Shown here piece by piece: positions 14,255-27,052 of a stretch of DNA of 64,000 nucleotides (positions are counted from its first letter, which is position 1; the number at the start of each line of letters is the position of its first letter). The DNA is from Anastatus disparis (taxonomy: Eukaryota > Arthropoda > Insecta > Hymenoptera > Eupelmidae): NCBI GenBank assembly GCA_017163975.1, contig JAFFSR010000004.1, positions 496,001-560,000 on the forward strand. The letters run 5' to 3'. The notes under the pieces were generated by a model. It was not told the DNA's origin. It worked only from the letters and a program-made list of their open reading frames with translations, and searched no databases. The position numbers were made by a program, and so were the translations under genes.

Positions 14255-15820
14255 CTTGCTTATTAATCAAAATAAAAATTATTAGATAAAAAAATTATTG
14301 TTTTTATCTTTAAGTAATAATTTTTAAAAAATTTCTATTAAAATTTTCATTTTTATAAATTTGATTAAAAGTTATAACCAGAATTATTCAATGTGGTTAG
14401 ACGATGCATTTCATCACTATTTATTATTTGTATTTAAATTTTTTTATTTATCCTAATTTTACAAATAGCATCTTATTTATAAAACAAAAATAAAATCCAA
14501 TCATTTTTCAACAGACAAATAATATTAAAAAATTATTTTAGTTTCATCAATAATCACATAAAATCCTTATGTTCGTAGCCATAAAATAAATTTAAAAAAC
14601 TACAGATCAGATAAACATCCATCCATATAAATTACACCTATCAACTACGCTTACCACAGAATAAAAAAGAAGAAAAAAAAAGGAAAATAACCAAAAACCA
14701 CTGAAGGACATTCATATCTTCTCTCGAGGGCTTGCGGATGCGTATAGTTGCCTTGCGCTTCATAAAGAACACACGGTTATTTGGCTTCATTAACGATTTA
14801 TCGGTACCCATCAGCGCGTATATATCGGTGAACCAAAAAAAAAAGAAAGAAAAAAAAATATCCACACTAACACACTTAAAAAGAAGATCTCGTATACGCG
14901 GTGTGGTGACAAAAAAAAAAAGAAAAAAAAGTGTGACTGCCGAAAGCTCGACCACTCGGTGCGATATTTCATGAGAATTATTGGCCCGGGCAAAAACGTC
15001 GACTGCGCGCCGATTTAATCGCTCTGACTTTATTTATCGCTTCAGGCTCTAGGCACTAGTACTCGTTCTATTTCTCTTCTCTTCTCTCTCTTTCTCTTGT
15101 TATTTTTTTTTTTTTATTCGTTCGTTATCAAGTGCGGCTTGATGAATCCCTTATTAAAAAGTGATGTTTTTTCGAGATATCGTTGCAATTTTTCTTGCTA
15201 AAAGACCACATATAGATGTGTTAATAGGTGTAATTTATATAAATTGTTTTGAGTATTTCAGTGTGAAAATTTTTTTTTTTTTTACGATTATTAATCTTTT
15301 ACCAAATTCCACAATTTATTGTTTGATTATTAAAAAATTTTATTTATAACAACAATTAAGCCGGTCTATAACTTTTTTTTAGATCCGCATTATAACTTTA
15401 ACACTAATATTTACTTGATATCGAGTATCGTATATTTATTTCATATATTAAACTTTAACAATTTTTTTTCCATTACTTTAAACATTATTGTATTGACCTA
15501 TTAAATATTTTAATTAAAATGATGAAAATCGGTAATATTCCTATCAAATCAGTTAGTAAATAATTGTTTTTATAATTATAATTGAAACAATAATTATTGG
15601 AAAAAAAAATGTTATAATATATCGCATGAACAATGAATATTATAAATTTTAATTTTCAAATAAATCTATTTAGTAATTACGGCGGATATTTGGTTTCAAA
15701 TATAACAAGTTTTCAATTATTTAATCGATAAATCAAAATTATGTATGACTAGATAAGAAACTAACTTAAAAAAACTTAATAATGTTTATGATTCATATAA
15801 GATTATAAATATGTAATTTA

Positions 15821-15835
15821 ATTACTCTAATTTTT
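15821..15835 (+). repeat. Left target-site duplication of the SINE
   Basis: ATTACTCTAATTTTT, identical to 16306-16320 on the far side of the SINE. Confidence 0.82.
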
Positions 15836-16305
15836 AAAGAGCGTCTGTGGCGTAACCGGCTAAGGCATACGCCTTATACGGTCTCTACACATTCGCTCCG
15901 AGTGGTCGGGGGTTCGATTCCCGGTGAAAACACCTGAAATTTTTTTCAGGCGTTTTTTCATCGGAAAAAGAACTTCTGAGCGCGTTTGGGTACATATTCC
16001 TGGCGTAGGTTTTCTCCTGGGGGAGTTTTCCCTACGTCACAGGCTTAGGCCTGGGCAAATGCAGGAATCTACCGTAGAAATCTACTTACCGACTGTTCTA
16101 GGAACGCGGCAGTCTGTGATTTCTCGGGTATGGGTAGATTAAAAAATAGGTAAAGGAATAGGTAGGAAAAATAAAGGTACAGGAAACATATAGGTAAGGG
16201 AAAAAGGTAGGCAAAACATCCTGACACAGAGGTGGCCAAGGATGTCGGTAGCTTGGCCAAGAGGCTGCACCGGGCCAACAGGGCGAACCAGATAAAAAAA
16301 AAAAA
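15836..16305 (+). mobile_element. tRNA-derived SINE, full length, with target-site duplication
   Basis: A tRNA-like head begins at GCGTCTG (15841), with a box A-like TGGCGTAACCGG (15848-15859; one mismatch to consensus) and an exact box B GGTTCGATTCC (15911-15921). The wide spacing suggests a class II (long variable arm) tRNA ancestor. A body of about 370 bp follows, ending in CAGAT and a poly(A) tail. The 15-bp sequence ATTACTCTAATTTTT flanks the element at 15821-15835 and 16306-16320, a perfect target-site duplication that marks LINE-driven insertion and suggests a fairly young copy. Confidence 0.82.
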
Positions 16306-16320
16306 ATTACTCTAATTTTT
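16306..16320 (+). repeat. Right target-site duplication of the SINE
   Basis: ATTACTCTAATTTTT directly after the poly(A) tail; its exact left edge is ambiguous by a base or so because it runs into the A tail. Confidence 0.82.
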
Positions 16321-19300
16321 TATATGTTAAAGTATAAATAATTATTAAAATATAAATTCCTTTTAAAAATAATCCTCATCTATTCAAAACCTAAATAATA
16401 ACAAATTAAAATAAAAAAGTTTTATCTAACATACATTAAAATAATAAATACACTAAACTAAACTCGATTATTTAACTTGAACTACTATTAAAAAAAAAAG
16501 GAAACAGTGTATATTAATCGTTCGATTTCTAACAAAATGAACGAAGTAGATAATTAGGCTGAAGTTAACAAATAGGTCATCTGTTTTATCAGCCAATAAA
16601 CCAAACTAAAAAGAGGAAAAAAAAATAATTAAAAAAAAACCGATCAGAGAAAACTTTCCCTCTCGCCTCTATACCGTCAACTTAAACCGCTAGTCAATAT
16701 TTTGGCTCTTCCCTCCATTCCTGTATACATACACATGTTGTGTATCCTCTCCAGCTTCTCTTACCCACTCTTTATCCATCTCGCATTCTTTCTCTCTCTT
16801 TTCGGCCAGAGAGATAGAGAGAGGATGAAATAGAGAGCAAGAGAGAGAGGGAAAGGTTCGATGCATAAATTTTCCGAGACTAGCCAGCCCTACGTCGGTT
16901 TCTATATAGCGCTCACACCGTATATACCAAGGATATATTGAAATATTGTATCATGTGTATAAGAGCCCATATCTGAGCGCAAAACGTCGTGTGTGTGTCG
17001 CTTTTGGACACATGATATGCAACAACATAAAAGAGAGAGGGAGATGTTGTGAATCGACACTTTGAATAGTGATAGCTTTGTTCTCTTTTTTTTTGCCGGG
17101 GAAAAGGTCGAAGATATCGTTATTTAGGAGGGTTAGGATGAGTTTAGGTTGGTGAATAACGTTTTTTTTTTCGTTTTGGTTTATGATTCTAACTAATGAT
17201 TGTAATTTTGTCTGTTTTGAATTCATTTTATATCTGATAAATATTAAATATTAGTGTGATTTTGACTGAAGGTATTTGGGGTTAAATTGATCCGAAGTAG
17301 ATATTTACAAAATATCTTTTTCAGCATTAGAAGTTATATTTTCTTGTATTCTAATAATTTTATCTTATCATTGAATATTTAAATCTTATACTATATTTTT
17401 TTCAGAATAGAAATCTCAACCTTGAAAAATCCATCCAATGGGTAAAATTGACCCTGTGCGTACTTTATTAACTTTTACGATATACCCGAAGGTTGAATAA
17501 ACATATAATTAAACCAAATATCGTTCGTTTTAATCTAAAAAACTAGTGGAATAAAAAATGTAAAAAAGTTTTATAATGGACTTAAGTTTTCTATTTATTA
17601 TACTATAAGGCAAACTTCCTATATTCTAAACACAATTTGAAAATGTTGGTCAGTCAAGCGTGCATATCTCCCTTAACTTATATTTTACTTATCATCACAT
17701 GCGACATTAAACTAAAGCTTTATTCAAGTATTGATTAGCTAGATATAAACAAGAAAATATTGTCTTACATTATAAATATTAAATAAATCGAAAAGTTTAT
17801 TCCTGTCGTATATTATTAAATAAAAATCCATAAAGGAGTTTGTGCCCGATATAAGTGAATATATAATTATTATTAAATTATAAAGTTATTAATTAATTTC
17901 AAATATTCTTTACCCATTCTTTTAATCCAGGTAAATAATTTAACACCACTTACCGAACAAACTCGTCCGAGCTTCAAAAATAAAGTCATTAAAAATAAAA
18001 AGACAGCAATATCAACAAAAGTCAGCATATCAAACTAAAAGCTGAATAAAAAAAAAGCCAAAGCAAGAGAAAAGGTTCACGTTGAATTTTTGTCAGTAAA
18101 ATCGTCGACGTTATAAAAAGAAAGAAAAAAAAAGGAAAAAAAAAAGAAAAGCTCGAAAGTAGAAAACGCGCATTTCCGTGAATCCCATATGCATATTCAT
18201 AGTATAACCGACGGTCAGCATGAGACACGAGGGGTTGTTACTACCACTACTACTACTGCTACTACTGGCACAACTACTATCACTTTTTTACTCTTCTATA
18301 CCTTGATTTTCTTATATTCTCATAGCTAAAATGCATTTTTCATTCGATGCGTTCGAGAAGCGTAGACCTCTTGATTTACGAGCATAAAAGAGTAGGGAAA
18401 GAGAGTAGGATGGTATAGTATGGAAAAGAGATGGGCAGAAGAAGGGTAGAGAGGGAGGGGGGGGGGCTAATGTGCGAGGTATTAAATATCGTTGGAGCTC
18501 AAGCGATGAAATTCATGGGTAGAACGCTTTATGATAATTCAGGGAATAGTGTCATTTTAACCCCTTTTCCCACCCCCTTCGCTTTTCTCCTCCTACCTTT
18601 TGCTTTTAATTTCCTGAAGTGTTGGAATTATGTTGGTTTGTGCGGGGATTTTTTTTTATTGGATAAACGAGTCGTTTGATTTGTTAGGTATGAATATTAT
18701 ATAATGAATGTCCTCCTTTTTTTTTATTCTTTCTTTCTTTGGCTTAAATAATATAATTTGATATTTATAATTTCATATACCAGTCAACGAATATAAATCT
18801 ATCGTTAAAATATTTATTGTTGTGCCCCTTCTTCAACGAGAATTGATGGCTGTGTATGTGAATAATTTATTTATTCATTTGAAATTACATGAATTAATTA
18901 TGAATAATTATAATTCATGTAATTAATTAAAATAATTAATTCATGCAACTTGAATAAATTTGTTATTATATTACAGAAATGTAATATGTTGAATTTAACC
19001 AAATCTAAACATTGTTACTTTAATCATTTATTCATTTAATTTTAAATTGAATTTAAATTTTAAACAATGTAAATTGCAATTTATTGTTCGAAATGTTAAA
19101 TTGAAAAAAATCATAGATTATTAAACCATTCTGAACAAAATAAATTAATAAAAAAATGGAAAAATTTAACAATAAAATCATTTTTTTACGCATACAAAAA
19201 AAAACATTCTAATAATCAGAATGCAACACGTGAAGCCTCCTTCCTTACTAAACGCAAAATTATATAGTATACATCTCGTTTCAGAAGAACACGTCTCGCG

Positions 19301-19880
19301 TAGAATGGAAAAACGATTTTTATATTATGTAAATCAAGAAGAAGGAGAAAAAAAAAGAAAACGCAACGAGTTTTACAATTGTATATAGGAAAATGGAAAA
19401 GTTATATTGCGGGCGAACGAAATATTCGATCTGCGAGCAACTTGACGAAAGAAATTTTCTTCTTTTTTTCTTCGTTTGTTTACATTGAAAAGCAGTTTGA
19501 TGGGTTCTCGTTACGATTTCGGCATTGTTGTTTTTTTTTCTTCGCGATAAGTTTTCGTAAGATTGTTTCAGATTGCGAGTATTGATTTGTAATTTTGTTC
19601 CGTTGATTTTAAAATTTACGAACGACAATTGAAATTATGCTCTGTGCGTTAAATTATATTAATTTAAAAGACAAATAATATTTTATAATAATTCAAATGA
19701 TATTTATGTGATATCAATAAAATCTACATAAATACAATATAATCCATTTAAAGTTAATTATTACCATTAAAGTCGTTGATTTATAACGCGAGTAATAAAT
19801 TATTCATAAGTCAAAATTTCGACATTATATATTTTATATACTGGAAATATATGATTATCTAAATAAATAAATGAATGATT
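16321..19880. other. Intron interval: no gene seen
   Basis: A CT island followed by a GA island at 16750-16855 could fold on itself. 18241-18290 is a CTA/CTG-rich triplet stretch, and 18440-18470 is G-rich. The remainder is AT-rich. Confidence 0.55.
18884..18923. repeat. AT-rich inverted repeat
   Basis: ATTACATGAATTA (18884-18896) is complementary to 18911-18923; nearby sequence repeats the TTAATTCATG theme. It may be no more than AT-rich low complexity. Confidence 0.4.
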
Positions 19881-19909
19881 ATTCATAATTATGAATTAAC
19901 ATGCATGAA

Positions 19910-19915
19910 ACTTAC
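19910..19915 (-). promoter_or_regulatory. Downstream donor of the cryptic recursive exon
   Basis: GTAAGT on the minus strand, preceded by GCA. It is 36 nt after the acceptor AG, close enough for exon definition of the fused acceptor/donor. A perfect 16-bp palindrome (ATTCATAATTATGAAT, 19881-19896) lies 13 nt farther down the intron. Confidence 0.6.
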
Positions 19916-19951
19916 TGCGCCGCAGAACAATAAAGTAGTCAATGTACTCAC
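19916..19951 (-). other. Candidate 36-nt cryptic recursive-splicing exon
   Basis: The interval starts with GTGAGTA, which can act as a donor after the first splicing step, and ends at a second, strong donor, GTAAGTTT (minus strand, from 19915). Work in Drosophila showed that short cryptic exons with their own downstream 5' splice site define ratchet points, and in vertebrates such exons often carry stops. Here, splicing from the Rox8 exon, whose last two bases are TC, gives TCG then TGA. Retaining the exon would therefore end translation at once and expose the mRNA to decay. The length (36 nt) keeps the frame, so the stop and not a frameshift is the poison. The splicing role is inferred; no RNA evidence was available. 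Confidence 0.62.
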
Positions 19952-19980
19952 CTGAAACAAAAGAAAAATAAGAAATGTTT
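19952..19980 (-). promoter_or_regulatory. 3' splice half of a candidate recursive splice site
   Basis: On the minus strand an almost uninterrupted pyrimidine run (TTTCTTATTTTTCTTTTG, then TTTCAG) ends at position 19952. The AG is followed at once by GTGAGT at 19951, so the acceptor and donor are fused with no exon between them. This is the arrangement known for ratchet points in long Drosophila introns. It is on the same strand as the Rox8 exon and 29.3 kb downstream of it. Confidence 0.72.
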
Positions 19981-21421
19981 AATTATGTATTTAGTATAAT
20001 CGGTTTATTTGTATTAAATTATGTAAATATTTGAATTTATTTGATCTACAATAAAATTAATTCTTTAACAAAATTCTTAACTAAAGTTAAAAAAATTTTA
20101 CAAAGGAAATCCTACTTTTTAAGAAAAAAAAAACCAAGCGATTCCGAAAAAAAGCAACGAAACAATAAACAGCAGGACGGTAAACGGGACTTGCCAAAAG
20201 AGAGAACAAAAAAGAAGAGAAAAAGTAGAAAAAAAGCAAAGCTATGCCTTCAAAAAGAAAGGTAGTGTGCATAAGACAAAGATAAAGATAAATGCAATGT
20301 TACCACGGTAAGAAATTCAAAATAGCGGCGATTCACGAATTACGGAAAAGAAAATGGAGAGAAAAAAAGAGAAGTTAAAGAAGAAAAAAAAAATATAAAG
20401 AAGTACAAGGGCGGAAGGAGGGCACGTATCATTGTGCTGTTGAGTGTCGTGAATATTTTAGTTCGGACAACAAGGGAAGAAGAGAATGAAGGGAAACCTT
20501 GTGCCTTACTTGTATTTCTTTTTTTTTGTTCTTTCTTTCTCGCTCTATAACTGTTTACTTGCATGTACAACCCTTTTGTCTTTGTCTTTTTTGGCATGAC
20601 TTTCTTTTAGTTGTTAAAAAACTGCTGCAGTAGTTTTTTTTTTCTTCAATTTTTCATGAATTTTTTTCTCTCTTTTTTTTTCTTTTTTGTTAATGCCAAT
20701 TTTATTTATTACAAGAGCTGTGAGAAGTACTTTATTATCAACCTTTTTTAATATCTGCGCAAGTTAGCAAATGTTTAATAATATTTTTTTAATTTAAAAG
20801 TCGGAAAATTGATTTAAAAGTTAATATAAAAAAATACTAAATTTTGAAAATTCTTAAATTTTATAAATACTCCTCTTCTTCATTTTGTAATAACGTACAT
20901 CATAAAAAAAAAAAAATTTTTAGATTAATTCAATTTGAAATCGGTATTTATTTAAAATAATTGAATTGGGTTAATTGCAATTTTTTACTATTTGGTACAA
21001 GCTTCTTTGAAAATAAATATTTTTTATTTTCATATATAGAAAAACATTCAAAAGGAATTTATTATTGAATCTGAATTTTATTCTATCAAATGCACGAAAA
21101 AAATATATATTGGATTATACATATATTTCTCGTTCTAAGCTTTTACTTTAACCGTATTAACTTAATCCTACGTAATAAATTTAATTGCGAAAATTATTTA
21201 AACTAATAACACTGAAGCTAATACTTTTCATTTGTTAAAAAAAAACAGCTTTTAAGAGTAGCCCAACTTTTTGAAAATTTTTAAAAACAACTCGTTTTTA
21301 CGTAAAAAAAAGTCTTTCCTTTGCTCTGAGTATATTTTGAATAACCTGGAGCATTATTTTAAAAAAAAGAAAAGAGAAACAGAGAAAAGTTCGTACACGC
21401 GAGTTCGAAATTAAAAACGGC

Positions 21422-21490
21422 ATTCACCTGGAGAAGAAGTGGTAGAAGAAGAAGAAAAAGACGATGGAGAAAAGAAAAGAAGGAGAAGTA
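21422..21490 (-). promoter_or_regulatory. Weaker second candidate recursive splice site
   Basis: On the minus strand a long CT-rich tract (from about 21490 down to 21431) ends in TTCTCCAG, immediately followed by GTGAATG. The pyrimidine tract is strong, but the donor half (GTGAAT) is poor and no good second donor follows closely. The tract could simply be one of the many CT microsatellites in this intron. Confidence 0.25.
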
Positions 21491-23052
21491 GAATAAGAAA
21501 AAAATTATAAGAGAGAAATGAAGAAAAGAAAGGCAGTAAAGCCATTTTCCTCATTAGGTAATAAGAGTGCGTGCTCTTAAGCATGGACCCTACTCCAGTT
21601 ACTTGCCAAAGTAGTTGTGCTATATATATTTCTACTTCTTTTTTACCTTTTCTCGTTTCTCTCTTTCTTACGTATTCTTATACGTATATATATTTTTTTG
21701 TTATTCTTAAACTTACATCATGTATACTTCTGCTCGTTCTTTTCTAGCTCGCTAAATCTGCAAGTCTTACTTTACTCTTCTCGTGTACATTTGTTTTCAT
21801 ATCTTTTGTCTTATATGGTTTTTTTAAATCTTTTTTTTCGAGCTTTTTCTGTCTTCTTTCGCTTTTCATATTCATAGAAAGAAAACTAGATGGAATAGTG
21901 ATTAGAGAGGGATTTTTACATTGTTGAGTTGTATCCTAGTCCGACTAAAAAGGTTTGACAAGTAAATGCCGAAAAGTAACGATTTTTATTAAAATTAATA
22001 AAGTTTTGCTTTTAAATTTTAATGGATATAAAGCAACATAAATATCTTAAATTAAATATTAAAATGTGTAATATTATAGCAATATTTAAAAAAAGAAATT
22101 ATATACGCATATATTGACGATTAGATGGTAACAGACGGTATGGAAGATGCAGTTTTGTTAATTTTATATAAAAATTACTGCAAGATTTTTTTAGCTAAAT
22201 TTTGGTTTTGTTTTCATGTAAGTAGAGCGAACATAAAAATAAAAAAAATTATACGTTTTTATAGATTACCAATTAAGGAATAATTTTGTTATCAAAAGTT
22301 ACATCGTTCATTTTAGATAAAAATGTTATAAAAAAATGTGAAAAAACTTTAAATTTATGAGCCACGTGAGAAGGAGTACGATAGAGGAAGCTGCTCACGT
22401 AGATCAGACGAATTCGTATTTCTTTATTCCCCGCATTACTCCTCTGAAGCACGATGAAAAGATATAAAATTAAAATTAATTTACTTTGGACGGACATTAG
22501 CGTAAAAACATTATTTTTACGAGGAAAATTTTTCAATTTTATTAAAAAAGTACATTTAAAAAAAGAAATTTCAAATTATTCATATGATAATGGTAATTTT
22601 AAATTGAGCTTCATGGTCGAGCGATGGCTAACTTTAGCCATTTTCACTACCACTTATACAAGTTTTACAATGCTCTTACCGAGTGTAACATTGAAAATAA
22701 AACTGAGTATTTCAATAGGAGCTCAGAAGTGAAGTGAAGAAAAAAAAAGCATTACCCAAACTTGAGAATCGAAAGTATAATAGAAGTAGTGAGAAAATGT
22801 TAGGACGTTGGTTGGGATATAAACTTAAAATGACTTTAAAAGGGCGATAACGAGTGACGCGGAAAAGTAGATTTTTTCGAGCGTAGGATTCTCTCTCTTT
22901 CTCTCTTTCCTTCAAACTCTCAACCTCATAGAAGTGGAGATTGAAATCGACGAGTGCTAGGAAACTGAGAGAAGAAAAGAGAGAGAGAGAGAGTAAAGTC
23001 TAAAGTCTCAATTACTTAGCGCTCTTTCGCTGATTGGTTCGAACACTTTTCG

Positions 23053-23072
23053 GGAGAGAGAGAGAGAGAGAA
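23053..23072 (+). repeat. (GA)n microsatellite
   Basis: Ten GA units, next to CT-rich sequence at 22890-22920 that could pair with it. Confidence 0.9.
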
Positions 23073-25225
23073 ACGTAGTAGAGAAGTTTTTGGGTAAAAA
23101 GGGGAAAAGACTTGAACGTCTTTACCGGAAAAAGGATTTTCCTTTAGGCAAGTTGTAGAAAAACGGGGTAGAGATCCTTTAACGTTACTTTTCCCAAGGT
23201 CGCCTAGTGCCCAGTAATACTCATGACTTCGAAATGTATAGTACTGAGAAAACTAGCGAGAGGAGAACGAATATAAAAATCCAGTGCAATTTCAACCAAT
23301 AGAGATATTTTGCCGAATTGGAAATATATATGTGGATTAGTTTCTTTTAGAAAAGTTGATAGAATTTTTATCATTAAATAATTTTTTGTTCTTTATGTGG
23401 ATAATAGATTTTTCTATTTTTAAGAAAATTTAAATTAGTAATATTTAATTATAAATAAATAATTGATATTTGGTTGCAACATATTTTCGTTATCTGAATA
23501 CGTTATAAATAATAACTTTGTTATTTTAACAATTTGAAAATTTGTCAATATTTATCGACAGTTAAAATATAAAGTATATCGATAAATAACAATTATATTA
23601 TATCATGTACATGCTGTTTAACAATATAAACATTGGTATGCATTGTTAAACAAACGCCTATTTATTCCTCTTAATTTTTTAGTTCAAAATGACTCGACTG
23701 GATTATAGAAACACAACTTAGACTTGGTAGAGGTACATAGGACTGGGCAATTTGGAAATTCGTACGAGACTTTCTCTCTCGCTCAGACTTCTGTGAATTC
23801 TCAGACTTATTGTATGGATTTGCATATCTATCGAAGCATGAACTTACGATCCTTTCCTACGATCGTGAATTTGCTAACTGCTCGACCTTTCTATATCTCT
23901 TTCTCTCTCTTTTGGCTATCCTCCCGAATTAGTATCAGCAAATTAGAGCCGCAAATTTCGATGCTCGCAGAGAGAAAATGGGCACCGCCTTCTTCTGTCT
24001 CATGAGATTAGCGAGACGCCATATATTTGCATTTGCTTTTTTTTGCTTTGCTTTCCCGAGTATAATTAGTGAAAAATTTTAATGGAAAATGCTCAATTTT
24101 GCGACTATTGTTTAAAATAACGTACTGTAATCTGTGGAACAAATCTGATATATTTTTTGTTATTGAAGTATTTTATATAATCGTTTATTAAAAAAGATCC
24201 GTCGTAAATATTCATTTTTTATTGAACCACAATTTTTTTATGATTTTTTTTAATAAAATTGAAACAATACCAATTAAAGTCTGGTGTTTTATTTCAATTA
24301 AAATATATAAATTTGATTTTTAACTTTTATTAGTTATTAGAAAATTGTTTACAATGCGAAATCGATATGTTTTTGTAAAATTTTAATGTAAAAAAAGAAA
24401 CTGTTGTTTATGAAATCAATATTGAATTTTAATCTGTTTTTCGTTTACATACTGCGGTTAGTTAAAATTTTAAAAACAGAAACTTTATACACGTTTATTT
24501 AAAAAAGAATTTATTTTAAAACAAAAGTTATTTTATTAATATTTCACTATACAGGCAATAAAAAAACAAACATGCCTGTTATCTATTTTTCATGAAACTG
24601 ATGTCTTCGATGTTTACTGCACTTTTGTTCAATATCTAAATTAAATTTTTTTCAAATAAATGTTACTTAGGCATGTTTCTTGTATTTGTATTTTTTTTAT
24701 TATTTTACTAGTATACAAAATTCTTGACTGTATTCAACCGAAAATGAGTGACAAAAAATTAAAATTTGTTTTGGACTCACTCCATAAATAATATAATTTC
24801 TAGAGATTTTAATAACAAATTAAAAAAATATTTATGATAGAAATTTAGCGACAGTAATGATAATAGTAATCATACAGCTCGAATGCCATATATTATATGT
24901 GTTAATGATTAAAAATTAAATTTATGTATCAAAATGTATGACGGATTTAGAGAAGAAATAAAACAGTAAAAATTTTAAATATGATTGGTTATGCTTGATA
25001 AAAAGGATTAAATTAATATTTTGTCATCAATTATAAATAAAATAAATATGAATATTTTTCATACTTGATTCTTATTTTTATTCCTATAAAAATATTATTT
25101 ATTTACATTCTTGTTTTTAATATACCTGTATTACTAAAATAACATTGATTACAAAAAATTCTACCGCACACTACAATATAAAAAACGTAAATTACAGTAT
25201 ACTATGTAAAATCGATGTATAACAA

Positions 25226-25585
25226 AACCAAATTACTTCTTATCTTTTTTTATCATTTATTTAAAAGTGTTCTGAAATTTTTAAAATCTTATTAAATATT
25301 TACAAAATTACTTGCTAGGCCCGTTGTACACAATATTGTATTTTATGTTCAGTATATTTTTCAGGAGCGTATCATCTTAATACATTTAAATAATTGTATA
25401 TTACCTGTATCTTACACCTATTATAATTTCTAGTTCAAATGTTAGAACATACATTCATTAAGCATTTCACCAATAAAATATTTATCCACGGGCCTAGCAA
25501 GTAATTTTGTAAATATTTAATAAGATTTAAAAATTTCAGAACACTTTTAAATAAATGATAAAAAAAGATAAGAAGTAATTTGGTT
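25226..25585. mobile_element. 360-bp element with 98-bp terminal inverted repeats
   Basis: 25226-25324 (starting AACCAAATTACTTC, ending CTTGCTAGGCCCGT) is the reverse complement of 25488-25585, apart from a single-base length difference in an A/T run. The 163-bp spacer has no reading frame. Such near-identical arms mean a recent insertion or arm homogenisation. No certain target-site duplication was seen. This is probably a MITE or foldback; the superfamily is unknown. Confidence 0.75.
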
Positions 25586-25681
25586 AGTAAAATTCAACGT
25601 TTATTTATAAAAAAAAAATTTGAAAAATCTTTTGTTAAAAATTATGGTAAGGTGCCATAGTTTTATCACTTTTACTATATA

Positions 25682-25839
25682 CTTGACATTTGTTTCGTGA
25701 TTTCATGAAATTTTAATGTCAAGATTCGATAGTTTCAAATACTAAATAAATGGATTAATTCTGTGAACCATGTAAAATTCAATTATAAAAAAAAATACTT
25801 GACATTTGTTTCATGATTTCATAAAATTCTAATGTCAAG
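25682..25839. repeat. Two 42-bp palindromic units bounded by CTTGACATT
   Basis: 25682-25723 and 25798-25839 are about 90% identical direct repeats. Each starts with CTTGACATT and ends with its complement AATGTCAAG, with a small inner palindrome around ATTTCATGAAAT. They begin about 100 bp after the 25226-25585 element. Confidence 0.65.
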
Positions 25840-26700
25840 GTTTGATTTTATCACTAAAAAAATAGTTTATAATATGTTTAAGACATCAAAATAGTTAAAA
25901 TCGTTAATTAAAATAAATTGCTAAGCATACTTGCCCATCATATACCTTTTTAAAGGTAAGCTTTTTATAATATTCAGTTTGTTGGTTACAGAGATTTAAT
26001 AAAATAAAAATTTCTTTTAGGTTTTTACTTATGACTGTTCTCGTTCATTTTTACGTGAATTTATTTTTAAATTTCATTGAATTATTTTATAGATATTATA
26101 GATATGGACTATCTTTAGAATTTTATGTAAGAAAAAATATTGCAAAAGTAGAAAAAGTATTTTAGTTCTAATATCTAGATATTCCCCTTGCAAGTCCCAA
26201 TAAATTGAAAATAAAAACCATACAAAAATTTAATATAATGTAACATTTACAAACTTTTATATTTAAGAATATCAAATTATTAATAAAAAAGAAAAGAAAT
26301 GATTGATTCATTTTACGTTCAAAAACTTTTATATTGTTCTAATGACGATTTTTAAATATTTTATTTGTATTTACAAAAGTTAAGCAAAATAAAAAAAAAA
26401 ACTATGAAAAATATTTGAATCGTAAGAAATAATTTAAATTTGTAACTTCCAAAAATTGAAACTTGTATTTACTAAAATTCAAAACAATTTTTACAAAATA
26501 TTGTTAAAAGAATGTAAAATTCAAATACTTTTAAAAAATGTACATTATATGCAAATTAAAAACAAATGAAATGTATTTTTGAAATTCGAAAAAAAAATTA
26601 AATATAACCTTATTATTCAAATCATAAACAGCACTCTTTTTTTATTAAAATGTAGTACCTATTTTTATTATCTATTTTTATTTCATATTATATATTTGTA

Positions 26701-26840
26701 AGTCGAAGAATCGACGAACTGGAGAAAAAGACGTGTGGTAGTATACCTATATATATATACATAAGTTAAAGAATTGACGAACTGGAGAAAAGCACGGCAG
26801 TATATCTATATATATGAGTTGAAGAAACTGGAGAAAAATT
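26701..26840 (+). repeat. Degenerate tandem repeat, about 2.5 copies
   Basis: Copies start at 26701, 26764 and 26817. The shared core is AAGAATYGACGAACTGGAGA, followed in the first two copies by AGTATAYCTATATATATA. The third copy is shortened. Confidence 0.6.
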
Positions 26841-27052
26841 ATAAGTAAAATAGTAATGCCGTCTGCTACGAACTTAAAAACTTACGTTACACAAAAAGTA
26901 TTCATCAAATTATGTTGAATCTTTTAAAAACATAAATAAAATAGTTTTTTAAAGATTCAGCAATAATAAAATATAAAAAAATCTTTTAAAATAAAAATTT
27001 TTTTTTCAATTACGAGGTTAAACACGAAAACTTAACGTATATAAAGGCTTGG

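Larger units (their letters stand above)
19981..25225. other. Intron interval: no gene seen
   Basis: Purine-rich blocks at 20160-20270, 20340-20410 and 21365-21540, and CT/GA blocks at 22885-23080. 23100-23230 and 23690-24050 have lower AT content but no splice-bounded exon. A 93-codon frame at 23724-24005 (plus) resembles nothing I know. Confidence 0.55.

Noticed and set aside
17900..17940. Fused acceptor/donor motif on the plus strand (TTAATCCAG|GTAAAT)
   Set aside because: It lies on the strand opposite to the only gene found, and both halves are moderate.
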